From positions 434,001 to 498,000 of the forward strand of contig OY782882.1 in NCBI GenBank assembly GCA_963678485.1: a DNA stretch of 64,000 nucleotides. Direction: 5' to 3'. This DNA is from CALGYY01 sp963678485. GTDB lineage: Bacteria > Bacteroidota > Bacteroidia > Bacteroidales > CAIWKO01. The position numbers and the translations under genes are program-made. Position 1 is the stretch's first letter. Every line of letters begins with the position of its first letter. The notes beneath the pieces were generated by a model. That model saw only the letters and a program-made list of their open reading frames with translations. It ran no database searches and was not told the DNA's origin. Below, piece after piece: positions 7,851 to 17,551 of this stretch.

Positions 7851-9311
7851 GTGAATAAAGAAGTAAGCGAAGGCGGTTTCAGAAAAAGTCTGAACCTGTT
7901 TGATTCCACAGCAATAGTGCTGGGCTCAATGATTGGCTCGGGGATTTTTATTGTGAGTGCTGAGATGTCACGCAATCTTGGTTCGCCGGGTTGGGTATTT
8001 ATTGCCTGGATAGTAACGGGAATAATGACGGTAATTGCAGCATTGAGTTATGGCGAGCTTGCGGCTATGATGCCTAAGGCAGGCGGGCAGTATGTTTATT
8101 TGCGGGAAGCATACAATCCCATGATAGGATTTCTTTATGGCTGGACGCTGTTCACTATAATACAAACGGGAACGATTGCCGCAGTTGGGATGGCGTTTGC
8201 GAAATTTATTGGAGTGATGATTCCGTGGTTCTCAGAGAAACGAATTTTTCTGGATTTGGGATTTATACAATTTAATGTAGTTCAGCTTTTGGCCATTGCG
8301 AGTATTTTGCTGTTGAGCTGGATTAATAGCAGGGGAATCAGGTTTGGAAAAATCATACAGAATAGCTTCACCTATACAAAAGTACTGGTATTACTGGGCT
8401 TCATCATAGTAGGATTAATATTCGCCCGTAATGCCGGAGCTATAGAGATGAACTTTAATGTGTTCTGGGATGCCCAGCAAACGGACAAAGCTGGCAATAC
8501 AACTTCCTTATCAGGCTTTGCAATTATTGCTGCCGTAGGGGTTGCCATGGTTGGCTCATTATTCTCAGCAGATGCATGGAACAATATTACCTTCACTGCA
8601 GGAGAAGTAATCAAACCCAAACGTAACATTCCATTAAGTCTGTTCTTCGGCACCTTCATCGTAATAAGTCTTTACCTTCTTGCGAATCTGGTTTACTTTC
8701 AGGCATTGCCGCTGCGTGGCAATCCGGAAGGATTAACTACTCTTGAGCGAGGGATACAATTTGCGACCAACGACCGATTGGGAACAGCTTCGATTGACAG
8801 CATCTTTGGACCTGCGGCAGCGCTTATTATGGCGGTATTTGTAGTCATTTCCACCTTCGGTTGCAATAATGGGCTCATTCTTTCGGGTTCACGAGTGTAT
8901 TATGCAATGGCCGGTGATGGATTGTTTTTTAAGAATGTGGGCAAGCTGAATCGAAGTGCCGTTCCCGGACGCGCTCTCTGGGTGCAGGCCGTATGGGCAT
9001 CATTGCTATGCTTATCGGGGACCTATGGGCAGTTGCTCGATTATGTAGTTTTTGCAGTACTCGGTTTTTATGTACTGACGATTCTTGGATTATTCATATT
9101 ACGCGTAAAACGACCCGATGTGGATCGACCATATAAAGCTTTTGGATATCCCGTTGTTCCTGCAATTTATATCATTGTAGCAATTTTGATTATGGTTGAT
9201 TTGCTCATTTACAAACAGGATACTACTAAATGGAGTTTGCTCATTGTGGCATTAGGAATACCAGTATACTATATATGGAAATGGGTGAATAACAAGAAAA
9301 CGAAGGATTGA
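7851..9311 (+). CDS. Amino acid permease (APC superfamily)
   Basis: A 486-residue integral membrane protein with about 12 hydrophobic segments. The first carries the substrate-binding signature SMIGSGIFIVSAEM (family consensus GxGIF), followed by SYGELAAMMPKAGGQYVYLREA, both classic for amino acid-polyamine-organocation transporters of the LAT or cationic amino acid type. The GTG at 7851 is used: no ATG precedes the first membrane segment. Its stop overlaps the region just before the AraC/GyrI regulator gene, suggesting co-transcription and perhaps regulation by an amino acid or drug-like ligand (inference). Substrate not determinable. Confidence 0.9.
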   Translation: MNKEVSEGGFRKSLNLFDSTAIVLGSMIGSGIFIVSAEMSRNLGSPGWVFIAWIVTGIMTVIAALSYGELAAMMPKAGGQYVYLREAYNPMIGFLYGWTLFTIIQTGTIAAVGMAFAKFIGVMIPWFSEKRIFLDLGFIQFNVVQLLAIASILLLSWINSRGIRFGKIIQNSFTYTKVLVLLGFIIVGLIFARNAGAIEMNFNVFWDAQQTDKAGNTTSLSGFAIIAAVGVAMVGSLFSADAWNNITFTAGEVIKPKRNIPLSLFFGTFIVISLYLLANLVYFQALPLRGNPEGLTTLERGIQFATNDRLGTASIDSIFGPAAALIMAVFVVISTFGCNNGLILSGSRVYYAMAGDGLFFKNVGKLNRSAVPGRALWVQAVWASLLCLSGTYGQLLDYVVFAVLGFYVLTILGLFILRVKRPDVDRPYKAFGYPVVPAIYIIVAILIMVDLLIYKQDTTKWSLLIVALGIPVYYIWKWVNNKKTKD

Positions 9312-9316
9312 TTTCA

Positions 9317-10240
9317 ATGAACACTTCTCAGAAAGAATATATTTTCAGAATCAATCGTGTGGTGGATTATATTGAGCATAATCTCGCTGCGCCTTTGAAT
9401 CTTGATCATTTGGCACAGATTGCATGCTTCTCACCTTTTCATTTCCATCGTATTTTCAAAGTCTTTGTTGGTGAGACAGTGAACGATTACATCAAGCGAC
9501 AACGGGTGGAGAAGGCAGCGGTACTACTGATGAATGAACCTGAGATGAGCATTGCGGATATTGCCGTCCACTGCGGCTTTAACAGCACTTCGGTTTTCTG
9601 CAGAAACTTCAAAGAACGTTTTTGTATCAGCGCTTCCACATTCAGGAACGAACAAGAAAAAAAGAATAGCAAGAATCATCAATTGAATAGCAATTTCGGT
9701 AAACCGGAACTGACCAACGAGGATTACGTTTGCAGTATTAATTCAACTAATCAATGGAGGTCAATTATGAAAAAAAATGTTGAGGTCATGGACATGCCAA
9801 GCATGAATGTGATCTATTGCAGACACACAGGTCAGTTCGATCAAATTGGACAAATCTATGGCAAACTCTTCAAATGGGCTGGGCCGCGCGGCTTGCTGAA
9901 TTTCCCCGCGACCAAAGCAATTACTGTTTATCACGACGATCCCAATGTAACTGAAATTGCCAAGGTTCGTCAGAGCGCTTGTCTTACGGTGGACCATGAA
10001 GTTAAGGCCGAAGGTGAAATTGGCAGCATGCATATCCCCGGGGGAAAGCATTTGGTGGGGCATTTCGAAATTCTCCCACAGGAGTTTCAGCAAGCATGGG
10101 ACTCAATGTGTGTGGCACTTTCCGAAAGTGGTTACCAACCTGCTCAGGGTAATCCTTATGAGTATTATTTAAACAATCACGAAGATCATCCTGAAAAGAA
10201 ATTCATAGTGGATATATGTATCCCTGTAAAATCATTATAA
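9317..10240 (+). CDS. AraC-family regulator with GyrI-like effector-binding domain
   Basis: Residues ~5-105 form a double helix-turn-helix DNA-binding domain (VVDYIEHNLAAPLNLDHLA, FSPFHFHRIFKVFVGETV, IADIAVHCGFNSTSVFCRNF). After a polar linker, residues ~150-305 form a GyrI-like/SbmC small-molecule-binding domain (EVMDMPSMNVIYCRHTG ... VDICIPVK). This is the architecture of E. coli Rob-like regulators. ATG 9317 is preferred over the TTG at 9308 that overlaps the permease stop. Inside the linker a strong ribosome site GGAGG (9756-9760) lies six bases before an in-frame ATG at 9767, which could yield a free effector domain. The permease directly upstream is a likely target or partner. Confidence 0.9.
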   Translation: MNTSQKEYIFRINRVVDYIEHNLAAPLNLDHLAQIACFSPFHFHRIFKVFVGETVNDYIKRQRVEKAAVLLMNEPEMSIADIAVHCGFNSTSVFCRNFKERFCISASTFRNEQEKKNSKNHQLNSNFGKPELTNEDYVCSINSTNQWRSIMKKNVEVMDMPSMNVIYCRHTGQFDQIGQIYGKLFKWAGPRGLLNFPATKAITVYHDDPNVTEIAKVRQSACLTVDHEVKAEGEIGSMHIPGGKHLVGHFEILPQEFQQAWDSMCVALSESGYQPAQGNPYEYYLNNHEDHPEKKFIVDICIPVKSL

Positions 10241-10241
10241 A

Positions 10242-10271
10242 AAAAGCCCGGCACAAAATGCCGGGCTTTTT
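10242..10271. terminator. Bidirectional intrinsic terminator
   Basis: Stem GCCCGGCA (10246-10253), loop CAAAA, stem TGCCGGGC (10259-10266), with A-run before and T-run after. It sits between the convergent AraC/GyrI gene and the minus-strand gene at 10289, and can serve both. Confidence 0.92.
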
Positions 10272-10288
10272 TTTATATAACCTCGGAA

Positions 10289-10759
10289 TTACAGCATTTC
10301 CAACTCCTTATTATAATCATATTGCAGATCTTCGTGCAATGTACTTATTGCTTTGCGTATCCTCTGAATCAGGCGTAAATAGATATTCTCCAAGGCTGTA
10401 GAATGTTTAGAAAACACACGATTGATTTTACATTGCCGGCAAACATAGAGCAGCAGCTCAGTTTCGGTCTCTTTAGATCCAGAATATTTAATGTATTTAT
10501 TAGTGATGCGAATGACTTTACGGAGGCTTTTTTTTATTAGGTAAACATTGCTATGATTAATCGCTTGGAACTGTTCGTCAATCAGAGCTTTCACACTTTC
10601 GATATACGAACGTTCATCGTCCGCTTCAAATAAAAGGTAGGTCAGTAATTCCTTATTCTCCTTTTTATACTTAGCCAGATGCATGCACAAATCGATGAGT
10701 TGCGCGGGCGGGAGCGTTTGCAATTCGACTTTCAGTTCTTTAAGTGATGCGGCTTTCAT
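10289..10759 (-). CDS. Conserved hypothetical protein (DUF6155-like)
   Basis: A 156-residue, highly helical cytoplasmic protein without signal or membrane segments. It opens with SLKELKVELQTLPPAQLIDL and continues LAKYKKENKELLTYLLFE, a pattern I associate with the DUF6155 family of Bacteroidota (recalled, not searched). A later VCRQCKINRVFSKH segment contains two Cys. The gene lies 14 bases downstream of the YwbE gene on the same strand and ends at a shared terminator. Function unknown. Confidence 0.7.
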   Translation of the reverse strand: MKAASLKELKVELQTLPPAQLIDLCMHLAKYKKENKELLTYLLFEADDERSYIESVKALIDEQFQAINHSNVYLIKKSLRKVIRITNKYIKYSGSKETETELLLYVCRQCKINRVFSKHSTALENIYLRLIQRIRKAISTLHEDLQYDYNKELEML

Positions 10760-10773
10760 TATTAACCTGGATT

Positions 10774-10965
10774 CTATTTAATAATCTTTACCCTACCGAT
10801 TTCACCACTTGTCAGTCGCACCTTAATACCATGTGGATGAAAAGCACTTTTGGTGAGTAATGCAGCCACGACACCTTCGGTGATATCTCCTGTTCGTTGA
10901 TCCGCCTTGAGTACGATACCTACTTCCATACCGACCTTGACATCGTTTCTGTTTTGTCCGCTCAT
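10774..10965 (-). CDS. ywbE: YwbE family protein
   Basis: A 63-residue protein with the family's full pattern: RNDVKVGMEVGIVLKADQRT near the start, then TEGVVAALLTKSAFHPHGIK and VRLTSGEIGRVKII at the end. The fold is predicted to be a small all-beta barrel; YwbE proteins are widespread but their role is unknown. The length is normal for the family. It is the first gene of a two-gene minus-strand unit with the DUF6155-like gene. Confidence 0.9.
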   Translation of the reverse strand: MSGQNRNDVKVGMEVGIVLKADQRTGDITEGVVAALLTKSAFHPHGIKVRLTSGEIGRVKIIK

Positions 10966-11103
10966 ATATAAATATCTTTCAGCAAAGTAACGAATAAAAA
11001 TGGAGGTTAAGCTGAATACAATCCAAGTTCAATGATATATTTTTTCAACAAATACCCCAAAAATGGTAAATATTTACTATCTTACACATCTAAAACCTAA
11101 ACC

Positions 11104-11589
11104 ATGACGGGAACAAAGACTGAATTACCCCCAATACAGGCGGTTGAAAATGTTGAATTGTCACGTTATCTCGGCAAGTGGTACGAAATCGCATCATTTC
11201 CACAAAAGTTCCAAAAGGACTGTTACTGTAGCACTGCAGAGTACTCACTTGGTAAAAATGGAGTTATTATCGTTGAAAATCGATGCAGAAAAGGAAGTGC
11301 AACTGGTGATCCCATATACATAAAAGGGAAAGCCTTTGTGGAAAAAAATTCAGGTAATGCAAAATTAAAAGTTCAGTTTTTTTGGCCATTCAGGGCAAAA
11401 TACTGGATCATTGATCTCGCCAAGGATTACAGTTATGCGGTAATCAGCCACCCCAACCGGCAGTACCTGTGGATACTTTCGAGAACCAAGACCATGGATC
11501 CTAAGGTGTACGAACAAATCACGGATCGTTTGGAAGAAAAAGGTTTTGATCTTAACAAACTGGTGGTCACCGAATGGCCACAGATTTAA
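11104..11589 (+). CDS. Lipocalin family protein (Blc-like)
   Basis: A 161-residue lipocalin, a beta-barrel that binds fatty acids or lysophospholipids. The family signature is LSRYLGKWYEIASFPQKFQ (GxW motif), followed by AEYSLGKNGVI and the later KDYSYAVISHPNRQYLWILS strand and the LSRTKTMDP structurally conserved region. Bacterial Blc proteins are usually outer-membrane lipoproteins, but here the sequence starts MTGTKTELPPIQ with no signal peptide or lipobox and no upstream in-frame extension, so it appears cytoplasmic. It has two Cys close together (DCYCST). Monocistronic. Confidence 0.88.
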   Translation: MTGTKTELPPIQAVENVELSRYLGKWYEIASFPQKFQKDCYCSTAEYSLGKNGVIIVENRCRKGSATGDPIYIKGKAFVEKNSGNAKLKVQFFWPFRAKYWIIDLAKDYSYAVISHPNRQYLWILSRTKTMDPKVYEQITDRLEEKGFDLNKLVVTEWPQI

Positions 11590-11641
11590 ACTTCAACATT
11601 TAATTCTTTGTAATAATTTTCACCTAAAAGTTTTCACTTTT

Positions 11642-11672
11642 TTTGGTCAGTATTCCCGATTGATTACATTTG
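11642..11672 (+). promoter_or_regulatory. Promoter of the SPOR-domain gene
   Basis: A -33 TTTG (11642-11645) and a -7 TACATTTG (11665-11672) are separated by 19 bases, matching the Bacteroidetes housekeeping promoter. The SPOR gene starts 19 bases further on. Confidence 0.7.
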
Positions 11673-11691
11673 CCTTTAGAAAACCAACCCA

Positions 11692-12537
11692 ATGAAAACA
11701 CCTAGTCTTTTTCTGGCAATTACCCTCGTAATGCTATGGATTATTCCCGCACAACTTAGTGCACAATCAGACAAAGAAATTCTTCGTACAGCGAAGGAAA
11801 AGCTGGATAAAAAAGCGTGTGATACTGCATTTTTTCTTGCCGTTGGTTTAAATAAAACGAAAAGCGGAAAGGTACAGGGTGTAATTCAAAAGGCCTATCC
11901 ATGCATGATTTCGAAGAATATACGTAATGCTAATGCGATCAAGATTGGTGAAAAAGAAGACCCAACCATAGTTTGCGAAAAAGCAGAAAAACAATTGGTG
12001 TTTGTGAAAGCAAATAGCAGGGCAGACAGTCTGCTAAAATTGACTGTTAAAGAAGACGTTTACAAAAAATTGAGTAAGAAGCGGAGCATCGATAAATCCT
12101 TAAAAACGTATAACGAAAAAATCAGTTCGGCAAAGGCAAATATCGTAAAGCAAGCGCGTCTTAAATTTGTAAGAGACTCGATACGTACTGATTCATTACG
12201 AAGAGTTGAAGAAGCGACCTTGGCGCTCAAAATGAAACTTGACAGTATAGCTGCTGACTCCATTGCGCGTTTGAATAATGTAGTTACCACCAAGCCAGTT
12301 GCGGCAACGGGCAACTTTTTTATTATCGCCGGCTCCTATCCTACTGAGGCCGAGGCCATCGAAGCGGTTGAAAAGCTTAAACGTAAAGGCTTTCCAAACG
12401 CGCGCACTGTAAATAAAAACTCTGATGGCAATTTAAGGATTTGCTTTAATGTGTATAAAACGCAGGCAGAGGCTGTAAAAGACCTTGAGAATATCAGGGG
12501 AAAATACAGGAAAGATGCATGGATACTGGAGTTGTAA
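11692..12537 (+). CDS. Secreted SPOR-domain protein
   Basis: A signal peptide (MKTPSLFLAITLVMLWIIPAQLSAQ) is followed by a Lys-rich helical region with repeated RxDSL elements (residues ~155-190, coiled-coil-like) and a C-terminal SPOR domain from about residue 205: GNFFIIAGSYPTEAEAIEAV, then NLRICFNVYKTQAEAVKDL. SPOR domains bind denuded peptidoglycan strands, commonly at division sites. The protein is therefore expected in the periplasm with a wall-associated role; its partner is unknown. A well-formed -33/-7 promoter sits directly upstream, so it is likely transcribed alone. Confidence 0.85.
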   Translation: MKTPSLFLAITLVMLWIIPAQLSAQSDKEILRTAKEKLDKKACDTAFFLAVGLNKTKSGKVQGVIQKAYPCMISKNIRNANAIKIGEKEDPTIVCEKAEKQLVFVKANSRADSLLKLTVKEDVYKKLSKKRSIDKSLKTYNEKISSAKANIVKQARLKFVRDSIRTDSLRRVEEATLALKMKLDSIAADSIARLNNVVTTKPVAATGNFFIIAGSYPTEAEAIEAVEKLKRKGFPNARTVNKNSDGNLRICFNVYKTQAEAVKDLENIRGKYRKDAWILEL

Positions 12538-12650
12538 CACATTGCTTTTCCTGATCATACATCATTAAAAATAGTATATTTCTTTTTCCGGTATAAATAC
12601 CAGTAAAAATTCATGCACATATACGGGCTACAAAACCAATACAAATGCGG

Positions 12651-12681
12651 TTTGTCAGACCTAGTGCTGTATGTAATTTTG
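12651..12681 (+). promoter_or_regulatory. Promoter of the DUF5723-type barrel gene
   Basis: TTTG at 12651-12654 and TAATTTTG at 12674-12681, spaced 19 bases, match the -33/-7 consensus exactly. The gene begins 43 bases downstream. Confidence 0.75.
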
Positions 12682-12723
12682 TAAATGATAGCGAAGGTTT
12701 CATTTACTTAAAATTACACGGCC

Positions 12724-14109
12724 ATGAAAAACTCAAAGAAAACAGCAAGGAGTCTGATGATTGTACTTCTACTTGGGTTATGTTCGGTGCAATCTTCGCC
12801 GGCCCAAAATCTTTTTGGATTTAACAGCAACTATGCCGGTGCTGTAGGAGGATACCTGAATCCAAGCAGTATTTCAAACTCTAAAGTAAAATTGGACATT
12901 AACCTTTTTACATTCGGAGGACATCTGCAAAACAACTACTATTACATTCCTAAAAGCGATTATAAAGTATTGAATCCTTTTAACAATGGATTTGCAGATT
13001 TTAAAGCATACCAGGGCCACAACGAAAACAATAAGCACAATTATCTCTATACGAAAGAGCAGCTGCATATGCCCTCTATCATGTACTCTGATGGCAAGAA
13101 AGCATTTGCTATTCATTTAAGTCTCCGCTTTGAAGCCGATACCAGAAATGCTCCAAACGACATCATCCGTTGCCTCTACGAAGGCATGTATGATGGAAGG
13201 AGCACAAGTCAGGAATTGAATGTGGACAAACATGCCGACAAGTTCCACTTTGCCATTGGTGCGTGGGAAGAGCTGGGTGGCACCTATAGTCGCACTTTTA
13301 TTAATGATCGTCATAGTTATCTTGCCGGAGGCATTACTGCAAATCTATTATTGGGTAATGCAGCCTATTACTATAACAATAAAAAAGTGGACTACTATTT
13401 TGAAGACTCAACCAGCATTTCTTTTCACAATGCGCAGGCTGATTTTGGCGGAGTATTGCCCACGGGAATCATCAACGGATTTGGTCTTGGTTTTAATGTT
13501 GGTGTAACCTATTGTATGGGTGATACCGCAAATAATCGTACTTCAATATCAGGCTACCACAATTATAAATATAAGATTGGTGCGGCTTTGCTTGATATTG
13601 GTGGCATACGTTATGGGAAAGGTCGCACTTACAGCATTAACTCATACAGCAATGCTGTGAACGATGTAAACAACAGTCTAGAAAACCTGGATCATCTGGA
13701 CGATCAGATTGATGGGCTGAAAACTAAAAACCATTTGAACTTTTATCTTCCTACTGCGCTGTATCTGCAGTTCGATTACAACATCAATGACCAGTTTTTT
13801 ATCAGTGCTGATTTCATCCACAATCTCCGCTTTACTGGTTGTCAGATTCGCCGCCCCACTATTCTTGCAATAACTCCTCGCTTTGAGAAAAAATGGTTTG
13901 AAGTATCAATGCCACTATCATTATATGATTGGAAATCGCCCCGTATCGGTTGTGAAATGCGGTTTTACTACTTGGTCGTTGGCACTGAAAAATTGGGATG
14001 GTTGTTCAAGTTTCAGGACTATACAGGGGTTGACGGCTATATTTCTCTAAGGTTTTATATTGGGAAGAAAATTATCAAATCATCAGATCCACTTTTTAAA
14101 TCAAAATAA
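12724..14109 (+). CDS. DUF5723-type outer-membrane beta-barrel protein
   Basis: After a signal peptide (MKNSKKTARSLMIVLLLG... ending SPAQ) the protein opens with FGFNSNYAGAVGGYLNPSSI, a start typical of DUF5723 barrels in Bacteroidota in which NPA/NPS follows the first strand. The remaining 430 residues are rich in aromatic, alternating beta strands (FKLHFAIGAWEELGGTYSR-like and NFYLPTALYLQFDYNINDQ) and end with GYISLRFYIGKKI, a likely closing strand. It has no T9SS tail. The role of the family is unknown; outer-membrane location is inferred. It has its own promoter and is followed after ~80 bases by a large T9SS protein. Confidence 0.78.
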   Translation: MKNSKKTARSLMIVLLLGLCSVQSSPAQNLFGFNSNYAGAVGGYLNPSSISNSKVKLDINLFTFGGHLQNNYYYIPKSDYKVLNPFNNGFADFKAYQGHNENNKHNYLYTKEQLHMPSIMYSDGKKAFAIHLSLRFEADTRNAPNDIIRCLYEGMYDGRSTSQELNVDKHADKFHFAIGAWEELGGTYSRTFINDRHSYLAGGITANLLLGNAAYYYNNKKVDYYFEDSTSISFHNAQADFGGVLPTGIINGFGLGFNVGVTYCMGDTANNRTSISGYHNYKYKIGAALLDIGGIRYGKGRTYSINSYSNAVNDVNNSLENLDHLDDQIDGLKTKNHLNFYLPTALYLQFDYNINDQFFISADFIHNLRFTGCQIRRPTILAITPRFEKKWFEVSMPLSLYDWKSPRIGCEMRFYYLVVGTEKLGWLFKFQDYTGVDGYISLRFYIGKKIIKSSDPLFKSK

Positions 14110-14190
14110 TCATAATATTCTATATAAAATATTCAGCGTCTTCAGTATGTATCAATTAATCATATAATTTTACAACATAAAAATAAACCA

Positions 14191-17100
14191 ATGAGAACCA
14201 AAATCACAATTATGTTAATCCTTTGCTCCTGCCTGAGTGCATGGGCACAATGGGTACCAACCAATGGGCTTTTCAGCGGCGAAGTTCATTCAATACTTGT
14301 CAGTAATGGCGAGATTATCGTTGGGGCCAAATACATTTATAAATCCGCAGATAATGGTAAGACTTGGCACGTCAGTAATAATGGGATTTCAGGGAGTGTA
14401 GGATCCATTCAAAGTCTGGCAAAAATTAGCAGTACCATCGTTGCTGGAACAAACGCAGGTGTTTTTTATTCCACGGATAATGGCGATAATTGGTCGTCAT
14501 GCGCGGGAACTTCGAGCATCAGTGCGACTTGTATCGTTAGTAAAGGAACGAATCTATTCATGTCGACCTACGGCGCTGGCATATACAAATCGACGAATAA
14601 TGGAGTCACATGGTCAGCTGCAAACACCGGCATTTCTCCAATATTGGATATGCGGACAATTGTAGTTAAGGGCTCTGATTTGTATGCAGGCACTGACGGA
14701 GATGGCATTTATAAATCCACTAACGACGGGGCAAGTTGGTCGCTGGTAAACACAGGTCTTCCAGGAAGTTTTTATTCGGTCAGTTCCCTTGCTGTGGTAG
14801 GCAACAACATTATTGCAGGCACCTACGGTGCAGGGGTTTATAAATCAACTAATAATGGAGGAACATGGACAGCTATTAATAATGGGATATCTTCAACTGA
14901 AATGATTATGGCTCTAGGTGTCAATGGCACTTCAATTTACGCCAGTACTCTTACAGGTAATCTTTATAAAACAACCGATTATATTAATTGGAATGCAGTT
15001 AGCGTTGGCACCTTCACAGCAACACGTTTTGAAGCATTTTTTTCAACGGGCAGCGATTTCTATGTTGGATCTTGGGGATTCGGCAGCCCGGAAATATCCT
15101 ATGGTTTATTTAAAACCACCAATGATGGAAATACATGGAAACACATGGGAGTTACAGAATTTCCTATTAGTGCACTTGAAGTATCAGGAAGCAATATATT
15201 AGCTAGTTCAAATGATATCACGGGCAATTCATCGAAAATTGCACTCTTTAAAACCACAGAATCAGACACAATCTGGAATTTTAATATTGGAGGATTTGTA
15301 GGCCATAATGTCTCAACTATTAAAGCGAATGGTGCTGTTGCATATTTGTTTGACTACGATGGTGGCGGTAATTCACAGGCATACCGTTCAACTAACAATG
15401 GGAACAATTGGACCAGCACGGGTTATGATTTATTTTACAATCACTTCACCACCTTTGTTATTGCAGGTTCGCTGATATATGGGGCTGATAATTCGGTTCA
15501 AGTAAGCTCAGACAACGGTGCAACATGGAATTCCGTTAACAATGGAATATCGGGATCTGCATCATACGTTTATTCTCTTGCACTGAAAGGCACAACACTT
15601 TTTGCAGCAACGAACAATGGGATTTTCAAAAATACAGTGGGCAACAATTCATGGACTGCAGTAAATACCGGGCTAACAAATTTAGTAATCAAATCACTAT
15701 ATGTTTTAGGAACGAATATTTATGCAGGCTCACAAGGTGGTGGTATTTTCAAATCGGCGAATGACGGGGCCTTATGGACTGATGCAAACACAGGCATTCC
15801 ATTGTTCTCAAATGTAACCTGCTTTGCGTCGTCGGGCAGTAATGTTTTTGCAGGGACAGACAATGGAGTATTTTTATCGACCAATGCAGGGAGTTCCTGG
15901 AGTAATATTAATCTTGGATTAATCGACACTTCCATTACAGCCATGGTTGCCAGCAGCAACTACCTCTGGGCTGGCACCTCTTCGCAGGGGGTATGGAAAC
16001 GCGGATTATCGCAGCTTATTGGCAGTGCTCCTGCCAGTCCGGGACCTATTTCCGGAAGTACCAATGTTTGCAATGGATCAACAAACACATACAGTGTAAC
16101 AGCAGTTAGCGGAGCTACCAGTTATACATGGACCTTACCTAACGGCTGGAGTGGTTCGAGTGCAACTAACAGCATAAATGCAAGCGCGGGACAAAGTGGA
16201 AGTATATCAGTAACTGCAAACAACAGCTTTGGCTCATCATCACCTACAAGCCTTGCTGTGACAGTTAACAGTGTAAACACTGCAGTAACGCAATCAGGTC
16301 TTACTCTAACAGCAAACGCCTCTGGTGCGGGATACACTTGGATTGACTGCAATGGTTTTGCGCCTGTTGGCGGACAGACATCCCAAAGCTTTACCGCAGC
16401 GATACCCGGGACCTATGCTGTTATTGTTTCTCAGAGTGGTTGCATCGACACCTCAGCTTGTTTTTCTGCTGATACCAATTGCAGCATATCAATCAGTGGC
16501 AGCGACCTTCCTTTTACAGGACTTTCGATACTTCTGTCAGTTGATACTGTAACTGCGGTTACGATTGGAAATGCCGGTGCTTCGCAAAGCTGGGATTATT
16601 CAGCGCTTAGCTGGCAATATCAGAAAGTGGCCGATTATAAATCCACCTCTGCAACACCTTACGCTTCTGACTTTCCTGCATCCAATATCTACACCTACGG
16701 CCAAGGGAGTCTTTATGCCAGTCTGTATGGCGGAGCCCCAGTAGGACCGGGCAACAATGGATATGTGTTTTGGAAAAGTGACAACAGCGGTTTCTGGGTG
16801 ACAGGTTTCCGTCCGGTAGATGGATTATGCGCAGGAATTAATGTGCAGGACAATCCGAATGAGCTATTGATTGGCACACCTGCATCATATGGAAGTGTGT
16901 TTAATAATTCATCGCGATGGGTTTTGCCCCTCGACCGGGTTCCATCGAACATTGATACTTTCTATGTTAGAAATGTAAATAAAGTCATCACCGCAGATGC
17001 TTGTGGCTCATTAACGACTCCTTATGCCTTGTATCCAAGTGTACTTCGCGAACACGAGTATGCTGTGACGGTTGACAGTATTTATATGAGATCTTCGGGA

Positions 17101-17514
17101 GTGCTTGTTACTTCCCTCGAGTTTGCCCGCGATACCATTAACACCTATTCCTATATTGCAACTGGTATTGGTTATCCGGTATGTATTGTACATGCAGACA
17201 AAAACAACAATGTAAAAGACGTTGAATATTATTCAGGCCCCTATTCAAGCATTGAACCGACTGCTACAAGAGAGAAAGAAATCTTACTCTACCCAAATCC
17301 TACCCATGGAAATATCACCATCGAAATCCCAGAAAATGAAGAAGCCATTGATCAGCAACTGTACATCTTCAACTCTATTGGAGGTCTCGTATGGCAGGAA
17401 AACAGCAGGGATGCGATCATAAATATTGATATGAGCAACTTCGATAAAGGGATTTATTTCCTAAAAATCATCAGCAATAACGGTAACTACACGAAGCGCT
17501 TTGTAATTCAGTAG
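14191..17514 (+). CDS. T9SS-exported beta-propeller protein with PKD-like domain
   Basis: An 1107-residue surface or secreted protein. A signal peptide (MRTKITIMLILCSCLSAWAQ) is followed by about a dozen ~40-residue repeats of the form IYKSTNNGVTWSAANTGI, where S-x-N/D-x-G-x-T-W is an Asp-box (BNR/sialidase-like) turn; this predicts a large or double beta-propeller over residues ~20-605. Next is a PKD-like domain (about 615-700, GSTNVCNGSTNTYSVTAVSG), a further region, and a type A sorting domain from about residue 1030 (LLYPNPTHGNITI ... KGIYFLKI). No glycosidase active site can be assigned. T9SS export and attachment are expected. A strong stem-loop follows. Confidence 0.88.
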   Translation: MRTKITIMLILCSCLSAWAQWVPTNGLFSGEVHSILVSNGEIIVGAKYIYKSADNGKTWHVSNNGISGSVGSIQSLAKISSTIVAGTNAGVFYSTDNGDNWSSCAGTSSISATCIVSKGTNLFMSTYGAGIYKSTNNGVTWSAANTGISPILDMRTIVVKGSDLYAGTDGDGIYKSTNDGASWSLVNTGLPGSFYSVSSLAVVGNNIIAGTYGAGVYKSTNNGGTWTAINNGISSTEMIMALGVNGTSIYASTLTGNLYKTTDYINWNAVSVGTFTATRFEAFFSTGSDFYVGSWGFGSPEISYGLFKTTNDGNTWKHMGVTEFPISALEVSGSNILASSNDITGNSSKIALFKTTESDTIWNFNIGGFVGHNVSTIKANGAVAYLFDYDGGGNSQAYRSTNNGNNWTSTGYDLFYNHFTTFVIAGSLIYGADNSVQVSSDNGATWNSVNNGISGSASYVYSLALKGTTLFAATNNGIFKNTVGNNSWTAVNTGLTNLVIKSLYVLGTNIYAGSQGGGIFKSANDGALWTDANTGIPLFSNVTCFASSGSNVFAGTDNGVFLSTNAGSSWSNINLGLIDTSITAMVASSNYLWAGTSSQGVWKRGLSQLIGSAPASPGPISGSTNVCNGSTNTYSVTAVSGATSYTWTLPNGWSGSSATNSINASAGQSGSISVTANNSFGSSSPTSLAVTVNSVNTAVTQSGLTLTANASGAGYTWIDCNGFAPVGGQTSQSFTAAIPGTYAVIVSQSGCIDTSACFSADTNCSISISGSDLPFTGLSILLSVDTVTAVTIGNAGASQSWDYSALSWQYQKVADYKSTSATPYASDFPASNIYTYGQGSLYASLYGGAPVGPGNNGYVFWKSDNSGFWVTGFRPVDGLCAGINVQDNPNELLIGTPASYGSVFNNSSRWVLPLDRVPSNIDTFYVRNVNKVITADACGSLTTPYALYPSVLREHEYAVTVDSIYMRSSGVLVTSLEFARDTINTYSYIATGIGYPVCIVHADKNNNVKDVEYYSGPYSSIEPTATREKEILLYPNPTHGNITIEIPENEEAIDQQLYIFNSIGGLVWQENSRDAIINIDMSNFDKGIYFLKIISNNGNYTKRFVIQ

Positions 17515-17551
17515 GCATGATGCTGGCTTGATTGCACTGTCGTAGAAATTT

